A DNA stretch of 9,752 bases from Comamonadaceae bacterium (GTDB lineage: Bacteria > Pseudomonadota > Gammaproteobacteria > Burkholderiales > Burkholderiaceae_C), in NCBI GenBank assembly GCA_947451445.1, contig CANFZJ010000086.1:1-9752 (forward strand), in the 5' to 3' direction. The position numbers and the translations under genes are program-made. Position 1 is the stretch's first letter, and the number at the start of each line of letters is the position of its first letter. Of this stretch, positions 1-5,417 are shown piece after piece. The notes beneath the pieces were generated by a model that saw only the letters and a list, made by a program, of their open reading frames with translations, did no database searches and was not told where the DNA came from.

Positions 1-110
1 CGTTGCGCGGTACTCGGAATCCTCATGCACCGAAGTGCATTCCGGTGTCCTGCGTTCCGGGCGCCTTGCTCTGCATCCCGAAAATTGAATTTCTAGAAGT
101 GCCCATAAGA
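1..110. repeat. Non-coding structured stretch, possible truncated dispersed element
   Basis: No credible gene lies between the left edge and the stop codon of the WYL regulator at 147. The stretch contains a hairpin with stem ATGCAC/GTGCAT and loop CGAA around positions 24-39, flanked by GGAAT on the left and ATTCC on the right. Read on the minus strand, it has AATTCAATTTTCGGGAT, then AAGGCGC, then CGCAGGACA, then the hairpin, then CGCAACG at the window edge. That order resembles the foldback elements around tamA (TTTCAATTCGAGAT, AGGCGC, CGCAGACA, central hairpin, GCAACG). Common origin is an inference from this motif order; the left end is missing, so it cannot be proven here. Confidence 0.3.
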
Positions 111-133
111 ACGTGTTCAAGGTCTATTTGGGG

Positions 134-146
134 CCGCGCAGCGCGG
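134..146 (-). terminator. Possible weak hairpin terminator after the WYL regulator
   Basis: CCGCGC and GCGCGG form a perfect inverted repeat around a single A, directly against the TGA stop of the minus-strand regulator gene. It is GC-rich, but no T-run follows on the minus strand (the next bases are CCCCAAATAG), so it is not a standard intrinsic terminator. It could instead be a 3'-end stabilising hairpin or chance in GC-rich DNA. Confidence 0.2.
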
Positions 147-1169
147 TCAGATTTCGTCCAGCGCGTGGACGTCGTCCTCGTCAAAAGGCGCGGGGGACTG
201 GTAAACCTGCACCATTTTTCCGACCTCGTCGGCCATGGCCTGGCGCAGGCTGGCCGGGCCCAGCACCTCGCAGTGCGCACCGTGCAGCAGGATGTCGGCC
301 AGTAGCCCACGCTGGTCCAGATACGGCACACGCAGCAGGTAGCTGCCGTCGTTTTGCAGCTTGCCCTGCTGCAGCGGGTGCCACACCACATTGGCCACCG
401 TGTTGGCGCGCTCTGCAGAAAACAACAGCTTGGCCCAGCGCACCCGGCCGGTAGAAAACTGGCCATAGGCGGGGCCAAAATGGGCGTCCAGCCGGGCCGT
501 GGGTAGGTCCACCGCCGGGCGGGCCAGCTCGCGCGCGTCAGAAATCGCGTTCAGCGCAAAGCCCCGCAGCTCTTCCTGCGGGTGGCACAGGGCCTCCAGA
601 ATCCACTCGCCCTTGAAAAACACCATCCGCAGCGGCGAGACATCGGGGACCAGCACGCTAGTCGCCCCCTGTGCGCAGGCCAGCGTCAGGCGTTTGCGCC
701 GCACCAGCGCCAGGCCTACCCGCTCAAAGTAACGGGGCGTAGCCACCTCTTGGTCCAGACCGATGATGCGCACCCGCCGACGCAGCTCTTGCAGTTGGAC
801 GTCATCACTGTGCAACAGCGCATGCAAACGGTCCGCCACAGGCACAGGGTTGATGATCAGGCCGCCCGTGTCCAGGCACTCCAGCAAATGCCGCAGAATG
901 ACCAGCGCATGGACTTCGGTGGACGAAAACCACAGCCCCGGCAACTCGTGCGCGCCACGGCTGGTATCCATGGGCGGCGCAGCCAAACGGTAACCCCCCG
1001 CTGCACGGCTCCATTCGATCGGCAACAGCAAGCGCGTACGCAGATCGTTGATGTCGCGTTTCAAAGTCGCACGCGAAACCTTTAACTCGGACTGCAAAGC
1101 GGCAAAGCTGATGGTCTTGTGCTGGCGAAGCAGTTGGTCAATTTTGTAAAGGCGCCCGGTCTGGTCCAT
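147..1169 (-). CDS. WYL-domain transcriptional regulator (HTH-WYL-WCX, YafY/DeoR-like)
   Basis: A 340-residue regulator of the HTH-WYL-WCX architecture. Residues about 6-62 form an N-terminal helix-turn-helix: a YKIDQLLRQHK helix, then ISFAALQSELKVSRATLKRD as the DNA-reading part, followed by GGYRL at the wing. Residues about 155-215 are the WYL domain; the motif reads W189-I-L instead of W-Y-L and is followed by LRGFALNAISDAREL. The C-terminal WCX part (about 240-325) has VWHPLQQ and GSYLLRVPY, then HGAHCEVLGPASLRQAM. WYL domains are known as ligand-sensing or oligomerisation modules, in several cases for nucleic acids or nucleotides. The ligand and target genes here are unknown. The frame stays open up to 1226, but ATG 1169 is preferred because GGGGA precedes it at good spacing and the protein then starts MDQTGRLYK as in relatives. 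It is transcribed away from the DUF1841 gene. No defence or mobile genes lie nearby, so a chromosomal regulatory role seems likeliest. Confidence 0.9.
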   Translation of the reverse strand: MDQTGRLYKIDQLLRQHKTISFAALQSELKVSRATLKRDINDLRTRLLLPIEWSRAAGGYRLAAPPMDTSRGAHELPGLWFSSTEVHALVILRHLLECLDTGGLIINPVPVADRLHALLHSDDVQLQELRRRVRIIGLDQEVATPRYFERVGLALVRRKRLTLACAQGATSVLVPDVSPLRMVFFKGEWILEALCHPQEELRGFALNAISDARELARPAVDLPTARLDAHFGPAYGQFSTGRVRWAKLLFSAERANTVANVVWHPLQQGKLQNDGSYLLRVPYLDQRGLLADILLHGAHCEVLGPASLRQAMADEVGKMVQVYQSPAPFDEDDVHALDEI

Positions 1170-1173
1170 GATT

Positions 1174-1178
1174 TCCCC
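1174..1178 (-). promoter_or_regulatory. Ribosome-binding site deciding the start of the WYL regulator
   Basis: GGGGA on the minus strand sits five bases before ATG 1169. The alternative upstream ATG at 1226 has no purine-rich element in front of it and would add 19 residues with no similarity to the family, so 1169 is taken as the start. Confidence 0.6.
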
Positions 1179-1195
1179 GAAAGTTGGCTTCGGAC

Positions 1196-1238
1196 TTACG
1201 TAAAAGATGTAACCATTTGATTCCATAGCATGCCATAG
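1196..1238. promoter_or_regulatory. Small repeats upstream of the WYL regulator, possible operator region
   Basis: TTACGTAA, a perfect 8-bp palindrome, lies at 1196-1203. CCATAG occurs twice at 1223-1228 and 1233-1238 with a 10-bp period, around a GCATGC palindrome at 1228-1233. One-turn spacing is typical of paired half-sites. No convincing sigma-70 promoter was recognised here. Binding by the WYL regulator itself (autoregulation) is only a guess. Confidence 0.2.
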
Positions 1239-1362
1239 AGCAAGGTACTTTCACACAGAAAACTCCCTAAGCCCCGTGCAGTAAACCAGATAAACACCCA
1301 AGCTCCAAAGAGCATCCAAACCATGCACCCCTCAGGCGTGGGGCAGGCACCAGCCCTCCCAC

Positions 1363-1389
1363 AGGCTACCGATTTGGCCGTGGTAGCCT
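1363..1389 (+). promoter_or_regulatory. Inverted repeat just before the DUF1841 start codon
   Basis: AGGCTACC (1363-1370) and GGTAGCCT (1382-1389) form a perfect 8-bp inverted repeat with an 11-base loop, ending seven bases before ATG 1397. It occupies the place where a Shine-Dalgarno sequence would be expected, and none is visible there. It could be an mRNA hairpin affecting translation or a DNA operator; the sequence alone cannot separate these. Confidence 0.3.
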
Positions 1390-1396
1390 TGCCGCC

Positions 1397-1831
1397 ATGT
1401 TTAATCCATCCCAAGCCGACGTTCGCCGTTTTTTTTGCTCTGTTTATGCCAAAGCGCAGACAGGTCAAGCGCTGGAAGCTATTGAAATGATAGCTAGCCA
1501 ATGGCTGAACGAGCACCCCGAATACCACGCCGACATGCGCGACGCCGAGGCCGCCGTAGCCCGCAACTACGATGCCGAGCCGGGCAAAACCAACCCCTTC
1601 CTACACCTGTCGATGCATTTGTCGATCAGCGAGCAATGCTCCATCGACCAGCCGCGCGGCATCCGCCAGGCGGTAGAGCTGCTGACCCGCCGCCGTGACT
1701 CGCTGCACGACGCGCACCACGAAACCATGGACTGCCTGGGGGTGATGCTGTGGGAAAGCCAGCACTCCGGGCGGCCACCCGATGGTGACGCCTACACCGC
1801 CAGCGTGCAGCGCCGCGCAACACACGACTAA
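1397..1831 (+). CDS. DUF1841 family protein
   Basis: A 144-residue soluble protein recognised as DUF1841, a betaproteobacterial family of unknown function. Family features seen are the N-terminal MFNPSQADVRRFF segment, the HPEY motif near residues 39-42, the central NPFLHLSMHLSISEQ segment (about 63-77) and the conserved end region HETMDCLGVMLWESQ. The histidine- and acid-rich pattern (HPEYHADM, HLSMHLSI, DAHHETMD) could suggest metal binding, but this is speculation. There is no signal peptide or membrane segment. Length fits the family. The start ATG begins with the family's usual MFNPS but lacks a clear Shine-Dalgarno sequence. It converges on the cytochrome c4 gene and shares its terminator. 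Codons 28-33 lie over a small palindrome (see separate entry). Function unknown. Confidence 0.85.
   Translation: MFNPSQADVRRFFCSVYAKAQTGQALEAIEMIASQWLNEHPEYHADMRDAEAAVARNYDAEPGKTNPFLHLSMHLSISEQCSIDQPRGIRQAVELLTRRRDSLHDAHHETMDCLGVMLWESQHSGRPPDGDAYTASVQRRATHD
1477..1495. repeat. AGCTAT/ATAGCT palindrome inside the DUF1841 gene
   Basis: AGCTAT (1477-1482) and ATAGCT (1490-1495) are perfect inverted repeats around the 7-base spacer TGAAATG, shortly after AAGCGCT (1467-1473). From memory, AGCTAT...ATAGCT with a nearby AAGCGCT resembles small dispersed intergenic palindromes of Comamonadaceae genomes; I could not check this. Here it lies within coding sequence (LEAIEMIAS) without an apparent length change relative to family members, so it may be coincidental. 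Confidence 0.3.
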
Positions 1832-1837
1832 AGACGT

Positions 1838-1866
1838 AAAAAAGCCCGCTGCAAGCGGGCTTTTTT
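1838..1866. terminator. Bidirectional intrinsic terminator between DUF1841 and cytochrome c4
   Basis: AAAAAAGCCCGCT, the three-base loop GCA, then AGCGGGCTTTTTT: a perfect 13-bp stem whose AT ends give a run of six T on either strand. It begins six bases after the DUF1841 stop codon and ends 15 bases before the cytochrome c4 stop codon. It can therefore terminate both convergent genes. Confidence 0.93.
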
Positions 1867-1881
1867 GAACTACCAACCGGT

Positions 1882-2559
1882 TTAGCGAAAGCGCGACTGG
1901 GGCACTACTTTCAGCTCGCCGTCCAGCGAGTGCACATAGCCGGCCAAAGCCTTGAGCTCGGCGTTGGAAAACTGCTTGGCCACGCCGCCCATGATGGCGT
2001 TGGAGCGACCGACCAGCGGGTTGCCTTCGGTCTTGTACGACTTGAGTGCGACGAACAGGTAGTCGGCGTGCTGGCCTGCAATCTTGGGGTAAGTGGGGTC
2101 GATGGGCTTGGAGAAGTTGTCACCGTGGCAAGACATGCAAGCGCCCTTGGTCAACAGCCCGGCCACCTGTTCGTTGGGCGCGACCGTCACTTTGGCGGGG
2201 GCTGCGGCACCGGCTACCACACCATTCGTGCTGTAGTAGGCCGCCACATCGGCCATGTCCTGGTCGCTGAGCGAGTCGGCAATGCCGCGCATGGTGGGGT
2301 GTTTGCGGTCGCCTTTTTTATAGGCGTTCAGCGCAGAGATGATGTACTTGGCCCCCTGGCCCGAGATTTTGGGCACCTTGTGCACCTCGGGAAAGCTGGC
2401 CTGGTAGCCCACAATGCTGTGGCAACCAATGCACATATCCACCTTGGCGTGGCCTGCTTTGGCGTCGCCCACAATGTCCTGGGCGGAAGAAACTGCAGCC
2501 ATGCTAGCAACTGCCAATGCAAATACCGTGGTGAAATAATTATTCATTTTTGCGCGCAC
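1882..2559 (-). CDS. Diheme cytochrome c4
   Basis: Periplasmic class I cytochrome c with two heme domains, the cytochrome c4 type that carries electrons toward terminal oxidases. Heme sites are CIGCH (residues 43-47) and CMSCH (141-145). The likely sixth-ligand methionines are M90 in HPTMRGIADSLS and M190 in NAIMGGVAKQFS. Both halves share the c4 pattern (PKISGQGAKYIISALNAYK, PKIAGQHADYLFVALKSYK), showing the internal duplication. A Sec signal peptide covers about residues 1-26, cut after SSA. The start is uncertain: GTG 2559 gives MRAKMNNYF, whose basic residues suit a signal peptide, while ATG 2547 gives MNNYF with no positive charge. Neither has a Shine-Dalgarno sequence. I prefer 2559 weakly. 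Length, about 200 residues mature, fits the family. The gene is divergent from the AAA+ gene and has its own promoter-like TATAAT at 2595-2600. Confidence 0.93.
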   Translation of the reverse strand: MRAKMNNYFTTVFALAVASMAAVSSAQDIVGDAKAGHAKVDMCIGCHSIVGYQASFPEVHKVPKISGQGAKYIISALNAYKKGDRKHPTMRGIADSLSDQDMADVAAYYSTNGVVAGAAAPAKVTVAPNEQVAGLLTKGACMSCHGDNFSKPIDPTYPKIAGQHADYLFVALKSYKTEGNPLVGRSNAIMGGVAKQFSNAELKALAGYVHSLDGELKVVPQSRFR

Positions 2560-2594
2560 AATCTGGTGAAAACCGGGCCTGTATCCAGCTTTAG

Positions 2595-2600
2595 ATTATA
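2595..2600 (-). promoter_or_regulatory. Putative -10 box of the cytochrome c4 gene
   Basis: A perfect TATAAT on the minus strand, 35 bases upstream of the GTG start and 47 upstream of the alternative ATG. No good TTGACA-like -35 element stands 16-18 bases before it (the bases there are near AATGGG), so it would be a weak or activator-dependent promoter. It lies in the 84-bp divergent gap shared with the AAA+ gene. Confidence 0.4.
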
Positions 2601-2643
2601 GGCACAGTCGTTTTTCACCCATTCTGGCCACAGCCCTCCCCCC

Positions 2644-3486
2644 ATGAAATTCCAAGGCTCCCGCAACTACGTTGCCACCGCAGACCTGATGTTGGCCGTG
2701 AACGCAGCCGCCACACTGCAGCGCCCCCTGCTGGTCAAGGGCGAACCGGGCACCGGCAAGACCATGCTGGCCGAAGAAGTGGCACAGGCATTGGGCATGC
2801 CGCTGCTGCAGTGGCACATCAAATCCACCACCAAGGCGCAGCAGGGTCTGTACGAATACGACGCGGTGAGCCGCCTGCGCGACTCGCAGTTGGGCGATGC
2901 CCGGGTCAAGGACATCCACAACTACATCGTCAAAGGCGTGCTGTGGCAGGCCTTCACCGCCGACCAGCCGGTAGCCCTGCTGATCGACGAAATCGACAAG
3001 GCCGACATCGAGTTTCCCAACGATTTGCTGCGCGAAATCGACCGTATGGAGTTCTACTGCTATGAAACCCGCGAGCTGGTGCGTGCCAAGCACCGCCCGC
3101 TGGTGTTCATTACCTCGAACAACGAAAAGGAGCTGCCCGACGCCTTTTTGCGCCGCTGCTTCTTCCACTACATCCAGTTCCCCGACGCCACCACCATGCA
3201 GCAGATCGTGGACGTGCACTTCCCCGGCCTCAAAAAAGAACTGCTGGCGGCGGCGATGAAGACCTTTTACGAAGTGCGCAACCTGCCGGGCCTGAAGAAA
3301 AAGCCCTCCACCTCGGAGCTGCTGGACTGGCTCAAGCTGCTGGTGGCCGAAGACATCTCGGCCGCCGCCCTGCACAGCCAGGACGATGCGGTTGCCGTGC
3401 CGCCGCTGGTGGGGGCCTTGCTCAAAAACGAGCAGGATGTCAGCCTGTTTGAAAAACTGGTGTTCATGCAACGCCACCACCGCTAA
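2644..3486 (+). CDS. MoxR-family AAA+ ATPase
   Basis: A 280-residue cytoplasmic AAA+ ATPase of the MoxR/CoxD type. Walker A is GEPGTGKT at residues 33-40; Walker B is ALLIDEID at 111-118; sensor 1 is ITSNNEKELP at about 156-165; the FLRRC segment at 169-172 carries the probable arginine finger. WHIKSTTKAQQGLYEYDAVS (57-76) is typical of this subgroup. Proteins of this type are thought to remodel or activate partner complexes, often together with a VWA protein encoded nearby. Here that partner is the CoxE-like gene at 4120, after an intervening acetyltransferase gene. The C-terminal part (about 190-280) is helical and contains the usual LDWLKLLVAEDI lid segment. The start gives the family's usual MKFQGSRNYV, but the leader is pyrimidine-rich (CCCTCCCCCC) with no Shine-Dalgarno sequence. 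It is the first gene of a three-gene plus-strand unit. The client protein is unknown. Confidence 0.92.
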   Translation: MKFQGSRNYVATADLMLAVNAAATLQRPLLVKGEPGTGKTMLAEEVAQALGMPLLQWHIKSTTKAQQGLYEYDAVSRLRDSQLGDARVKDIHNYIVKGVLWQAFTADQPVALLIDEIDKADIEFPNDLLREIDRMEFYCYETRELVRAKHRPLVFITSNNEKELPDAFLRRCFFHYIQFPDATTMQQIVDVHFPGLKKELLAAAMKTFYEVRNLPGLKKKPSTSELLDWLKLLVAEDISAAALHSQDDAVAVPPLVGALLKNEQDVSLFEKLVFMQRHHR

Positions 3487-3493
3487 TCTTGCC

Positions 3494-3499
3494 GGGGAG
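3494..3499 (+). promoter_or_regulatory. Ribosome-binding site deciding the acetyltransferase start
   Basis: GGGGAG, seven bases before ATG 3507. The frame also has an earlier TTG at 3489, but that codon lies upstream of this site and has no such site of its own, so ATG 3507 is chosen. Confidence 0.65.
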
Positions 3500-3506
3500 A
3501 CACCAC

Positions 3507-4109
3507 ATGGCCCGCTTCATTGACGCCGTCACCCTGACCGGACGCAACCTCGTTGTGCTGGAGCCCCTGCAAAGAGAGCACGAAGAAGAGCTGCTCACCG
3601 CCGCCCGCGACGGCGAGCTGTGGAAGCTCTGGTACACCAGCGTAGGCAGCCCCGAGGCGGTGCTGGCGTATATCGACAGCGCATTGGCCATGCGCGACAC
3701 CCTGGGCGCCATGCCGTTCGTGGTACGGCGCAAGTCGGACGGCAAAATCATCGGCTCGACCCGCTACTTCAACGTAGACGCCGCCAACCGCCGCCTGGAA
3801 ATAGGCCACACCTGGTACAGCCAGAGCGTACAGCGCAGCGGCGTCAACACCGAAGCCAAGCTCCTCCTGTTGAAGCACGCGTTTGAGGTGCTGGACTGCA
3901 TTGCGGTCGAATTTCGCACCCACTGGTTCAACTTTGACAGCCGCGCCGCCATCACCCGGCTGGGGGCCAAACAAGACGGCGTGCTGCGCAACCACGCCAT
4001 TTCGCCCAACGGCACGCTGCGCGACACCGTGGTGTTCAGCATCATCGCCAGCGAATGGCCCACGGTGAAGGCCCACCTGCGCCACCAACTGACCAAACCG
4101 CGTCCCTAG
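3507..4109 (+). CDS. GNAT family N-acetyltransferase (RimJ/RimL-like)
   Basis: A 200-residue cytoplasmic acetyltransferase of the GNAT fold, closest in pattern to the RimJ/RimL group that uses acetyl-CoA to modify protein N-termini or small amines. The N-terminus has the group's LTGRNLVVLEPLQREHEEEL segment. The central strands are MPFVVRRKSDGKIIGSTRYF and RRLEIGHTWYS. The acetyl-CoA loop reads QRSGVNTEAK (about 109-118), a weak version of the usual Q/R-x-x-G-x-G/A because the last glycine is Asn. The end has NFDSRAAITRLGAKQDGVLR (about 142-161), the usual N-x-x-S-x-x-x-x-x-x-L-G-A helix and strand. Start ATG is supported by GGGGAG. It follows the AAA+ stop by 20 bp and its own TAG stop overlaps the AGGG that precedes the VWA gene, so translation of the two is probably linked. 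Substrate unknown; a role tied to the ATPase/VWA pair is inference from position only. Confidence 0.9.
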   Translation: MARFIDAVTLTGRNLVVLEPLQREHEEELLTAARDGELWKLWYTSVGSPEAVLAYIDSALAMRDTLGAMPFVVRRKSDGKIIGSTRYFNVDAANRRLEIGHTWYSQSVQRSGVNTEAKLLLLKHAFEVLDCIAVEFRTHWFNFDSRAAITRLGAKQDGVLRNHAISPNGTLRDTVVFSIIASEWPTVKAHLRHQLTKPRP

Positions 4110-4119
4110 GGTTTTATCC

Positions 4120-5310
4120 GTGCTGCTGGACTTCTTCTACACCCTGCGTTCCGCCAAGCTGCCGATCTCCGTCAAGGAATACCTGAGCCTGCTGGAGGCG
4201 CTGCAGGCCGGGGTGGTCGGCCCGCACAGCGACGACAGCTTCAAACTGGACGACTTCTACTACCTCAGCCGCTGCACGCTGGTCAAAGACGAAAAGCACT
4301 ACGACAAGTTCGACCAGGCCTTTGCCGCCTACTTCAAAGGCGTGGAACAGGTGGCCGACTTCAGCCAGGACATCCCGCTGGACTGGCTGCGCAAAAACCT
4401 GGAACTCGAACTCAGCCCCGAAGAAAAGGCCAAGATCGACAAGATGGGCTGGGACGAACTGATGGCCACGCTTAAAAAGCGTTTTGAAGAACAAAAAGAG
4501 CGCCACGAAGGCGGCAGCAAGTGGATCGGCACCGGCGGCACCAGCCCGTTTGGAGCCAACGGCTACAACCCGCAGGGCATCCGCATCGGCCAGGAAAAAA
4601 GCCGCAACAAAAGCGCGGTGAAGGTATGGGACCAGCGCACATTCAAAGACTACGACGACAACCAGGCACTGGGTTCGCGCAACATCAAGGTCGCCCTGCG
4701 CCGCCTGCGCAAATTTGCCCGCGCAGGCCACGCCGACGAACTGGACCTGCCAGACACCATCCGCAGCACCGCCGCCAACGCGGGCTGGCTGGACATCAAA
4801 ATGGTGCCCGAGCGGCACAACAACGTGAAGGTGCTGCTGCTGATGGACGTCGGCGGCAGCATGGACGAGCATGTGCAGCGGGTCGAAGAACTCTTCAGCG
4901 CCAGCAAAAGCGAGTTCAAGCACCTGGAGTTTTACTACTTCCACAACTGCGTCTACGACTTCATGTGGAAGCACAACCGCCGCCGCTACAGCGAAAAGTT
5001 CGCCACCTGGGACATCATCCGCAAGTACAACAAAGACTACAAACTGCTCTTCATCGGTGACGCCACCATGGGCCCGTATGAAATTTTGCAAGCCGGTGGC
5101 AGCGTGGAATACATGAACGAAGAGCCCGGTGCCGCCTGGCTGCAGCGACTGACCCAGGCCTTCCCCAAATTCGCCTGGATCAACCCCGAGCCGCAAGGCC
5201 TATGGCCGTACCGCCAAAGCATCGCCATCGTCCAGCAGCTGGTCGCCCAGCGCATGTTCCCCCTGACCCTGCAAGGTCTAGAAGACGCCATGCGGCTGTT
5301 ATCAAAATGA
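4120..5310 (+). CDS. VWA domain protein, CoxE-like
   Basis: A 396-residue protein of the CoxE-like von Willebrand factor A group, expected to pair with MoxR-type ATPases in assembling or activating a client complex in the cytoplasm. Residues 1-90 (starting MLLDFFYTLRSAKLPISVKE) form the conserved N-terminal helical region. A charged stretch at about 100-135 is followed by a Gly-rich linker. The VWA domain runs from about 235 to the end. Its metal site motif is D243-V-G-G-S247, so the first Ser of D-x-S-x-S is Gly; a further acid, D314, sits in FIGDATMGPYE. No signal peptide or membrane segment is seen. GTG 4120 is the start: it gives the family's usual beginning and has AGGG eight bases upstream, overlapping the stop of the acetyltransferase gene (10-bp gap). 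It is the last gene of the unit with the AAA+ ATPase. The stop is followed at once by a foldback element. Confidence 0.9.
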   Translation: MLLDFFYTLRSAKLPISVKEYLSLLEALQAGVVGPHSDDSFKLDDFYYLSRCTLVKDEKHYDKFDQAFAAYFKGVEQVADFSQDIPLDWLRKNLELELSPEEKAKIDKMGWDELMATLKKRFEEQKERHEGGSKWIGTGGTSPFGANGYNPQGIRIGQEKSRNKSAVKVWDQRTFKDYDDNQALGSRNIKVALRRLRKFARAGHADELDLPDTIRSTAANAGWLDIKMVPERHNNVKVLLLMDVGGSMDEHVQRVEELFSASKSEFKHLEFYYFHNCVYDFMWKHNRRRYSEKFATWDIIRKYNKDYKLLFIGDATMGPYEILQAGGSVEYMNEEPGAAWLQRLTQAFPKFAWINPEPQGLWPYRQSIAIVQQLVAQRMFPLTLQGLEDAMRLLSK

Positions 5311-5317
5311 TTCTGTC

Positions 5318-5406
5318 TCCATTTCAATCCGATATGTCGTTACTTCGCCTTGCCGTATGTCCATACTGTCTGCGGCTTCGCGCCTAATCTCGAATTGAAA
5401 TGGAAA
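5318..5406. repeat. Foldback element, copy 1, filling the gap before tamA
   Basis: An element of about 90 bp with terminal inverted repeats TCCATTTCAAT (5318-5328) and ATTGAAATGGA (5394-5404). The pairing continues imperfectly inward (CCGATAT against ATCTCGA). The centre has GTATG/CATAC (5355-5359 and 5362-5366). It matches copy 2 at 7229-7316 at a constant offset of 1910 bp: by hand count 76 of 88 positions agree over 5319-5406, and 11 of the 12 differences fall within 5350-5364. It occupies nearly the whole 107-bp gap between the VWA stop and the tamA start. No coding frame of interest is inside. It is best described as a MITE- or REP-like dispersed repeat; no transposase is present and no target duplication could be established. 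Confidence 0.85.
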
Positions 5407-5417
5407 CGGAATAGCCG

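Noticed and set aside
1930..2601. A 223-codon plus-strand open frame across cytochrome c4
   Set aside because: It has no family features, whereas the minus strand carries two CxxCH heme sites and a signal peptide.
2596..3480. A 294-codon open frame on the minus strand across the AAA+ gene
   Set aside because: It mirrors the AAA+ gene, is rich in Gln, Val, His and Gly, and shows no motif. The plus strand has intact Walker A and B motifs.
4114..5196. A 360-codon open frame on the minus strand across the VWA gene
   Set aside because: Translation is Val/Phe/His/Gln-rich as expected from the complement of a GC-rich gene, with no recognisable domain, while the plus strand encodes a clear CoxE-like protein.
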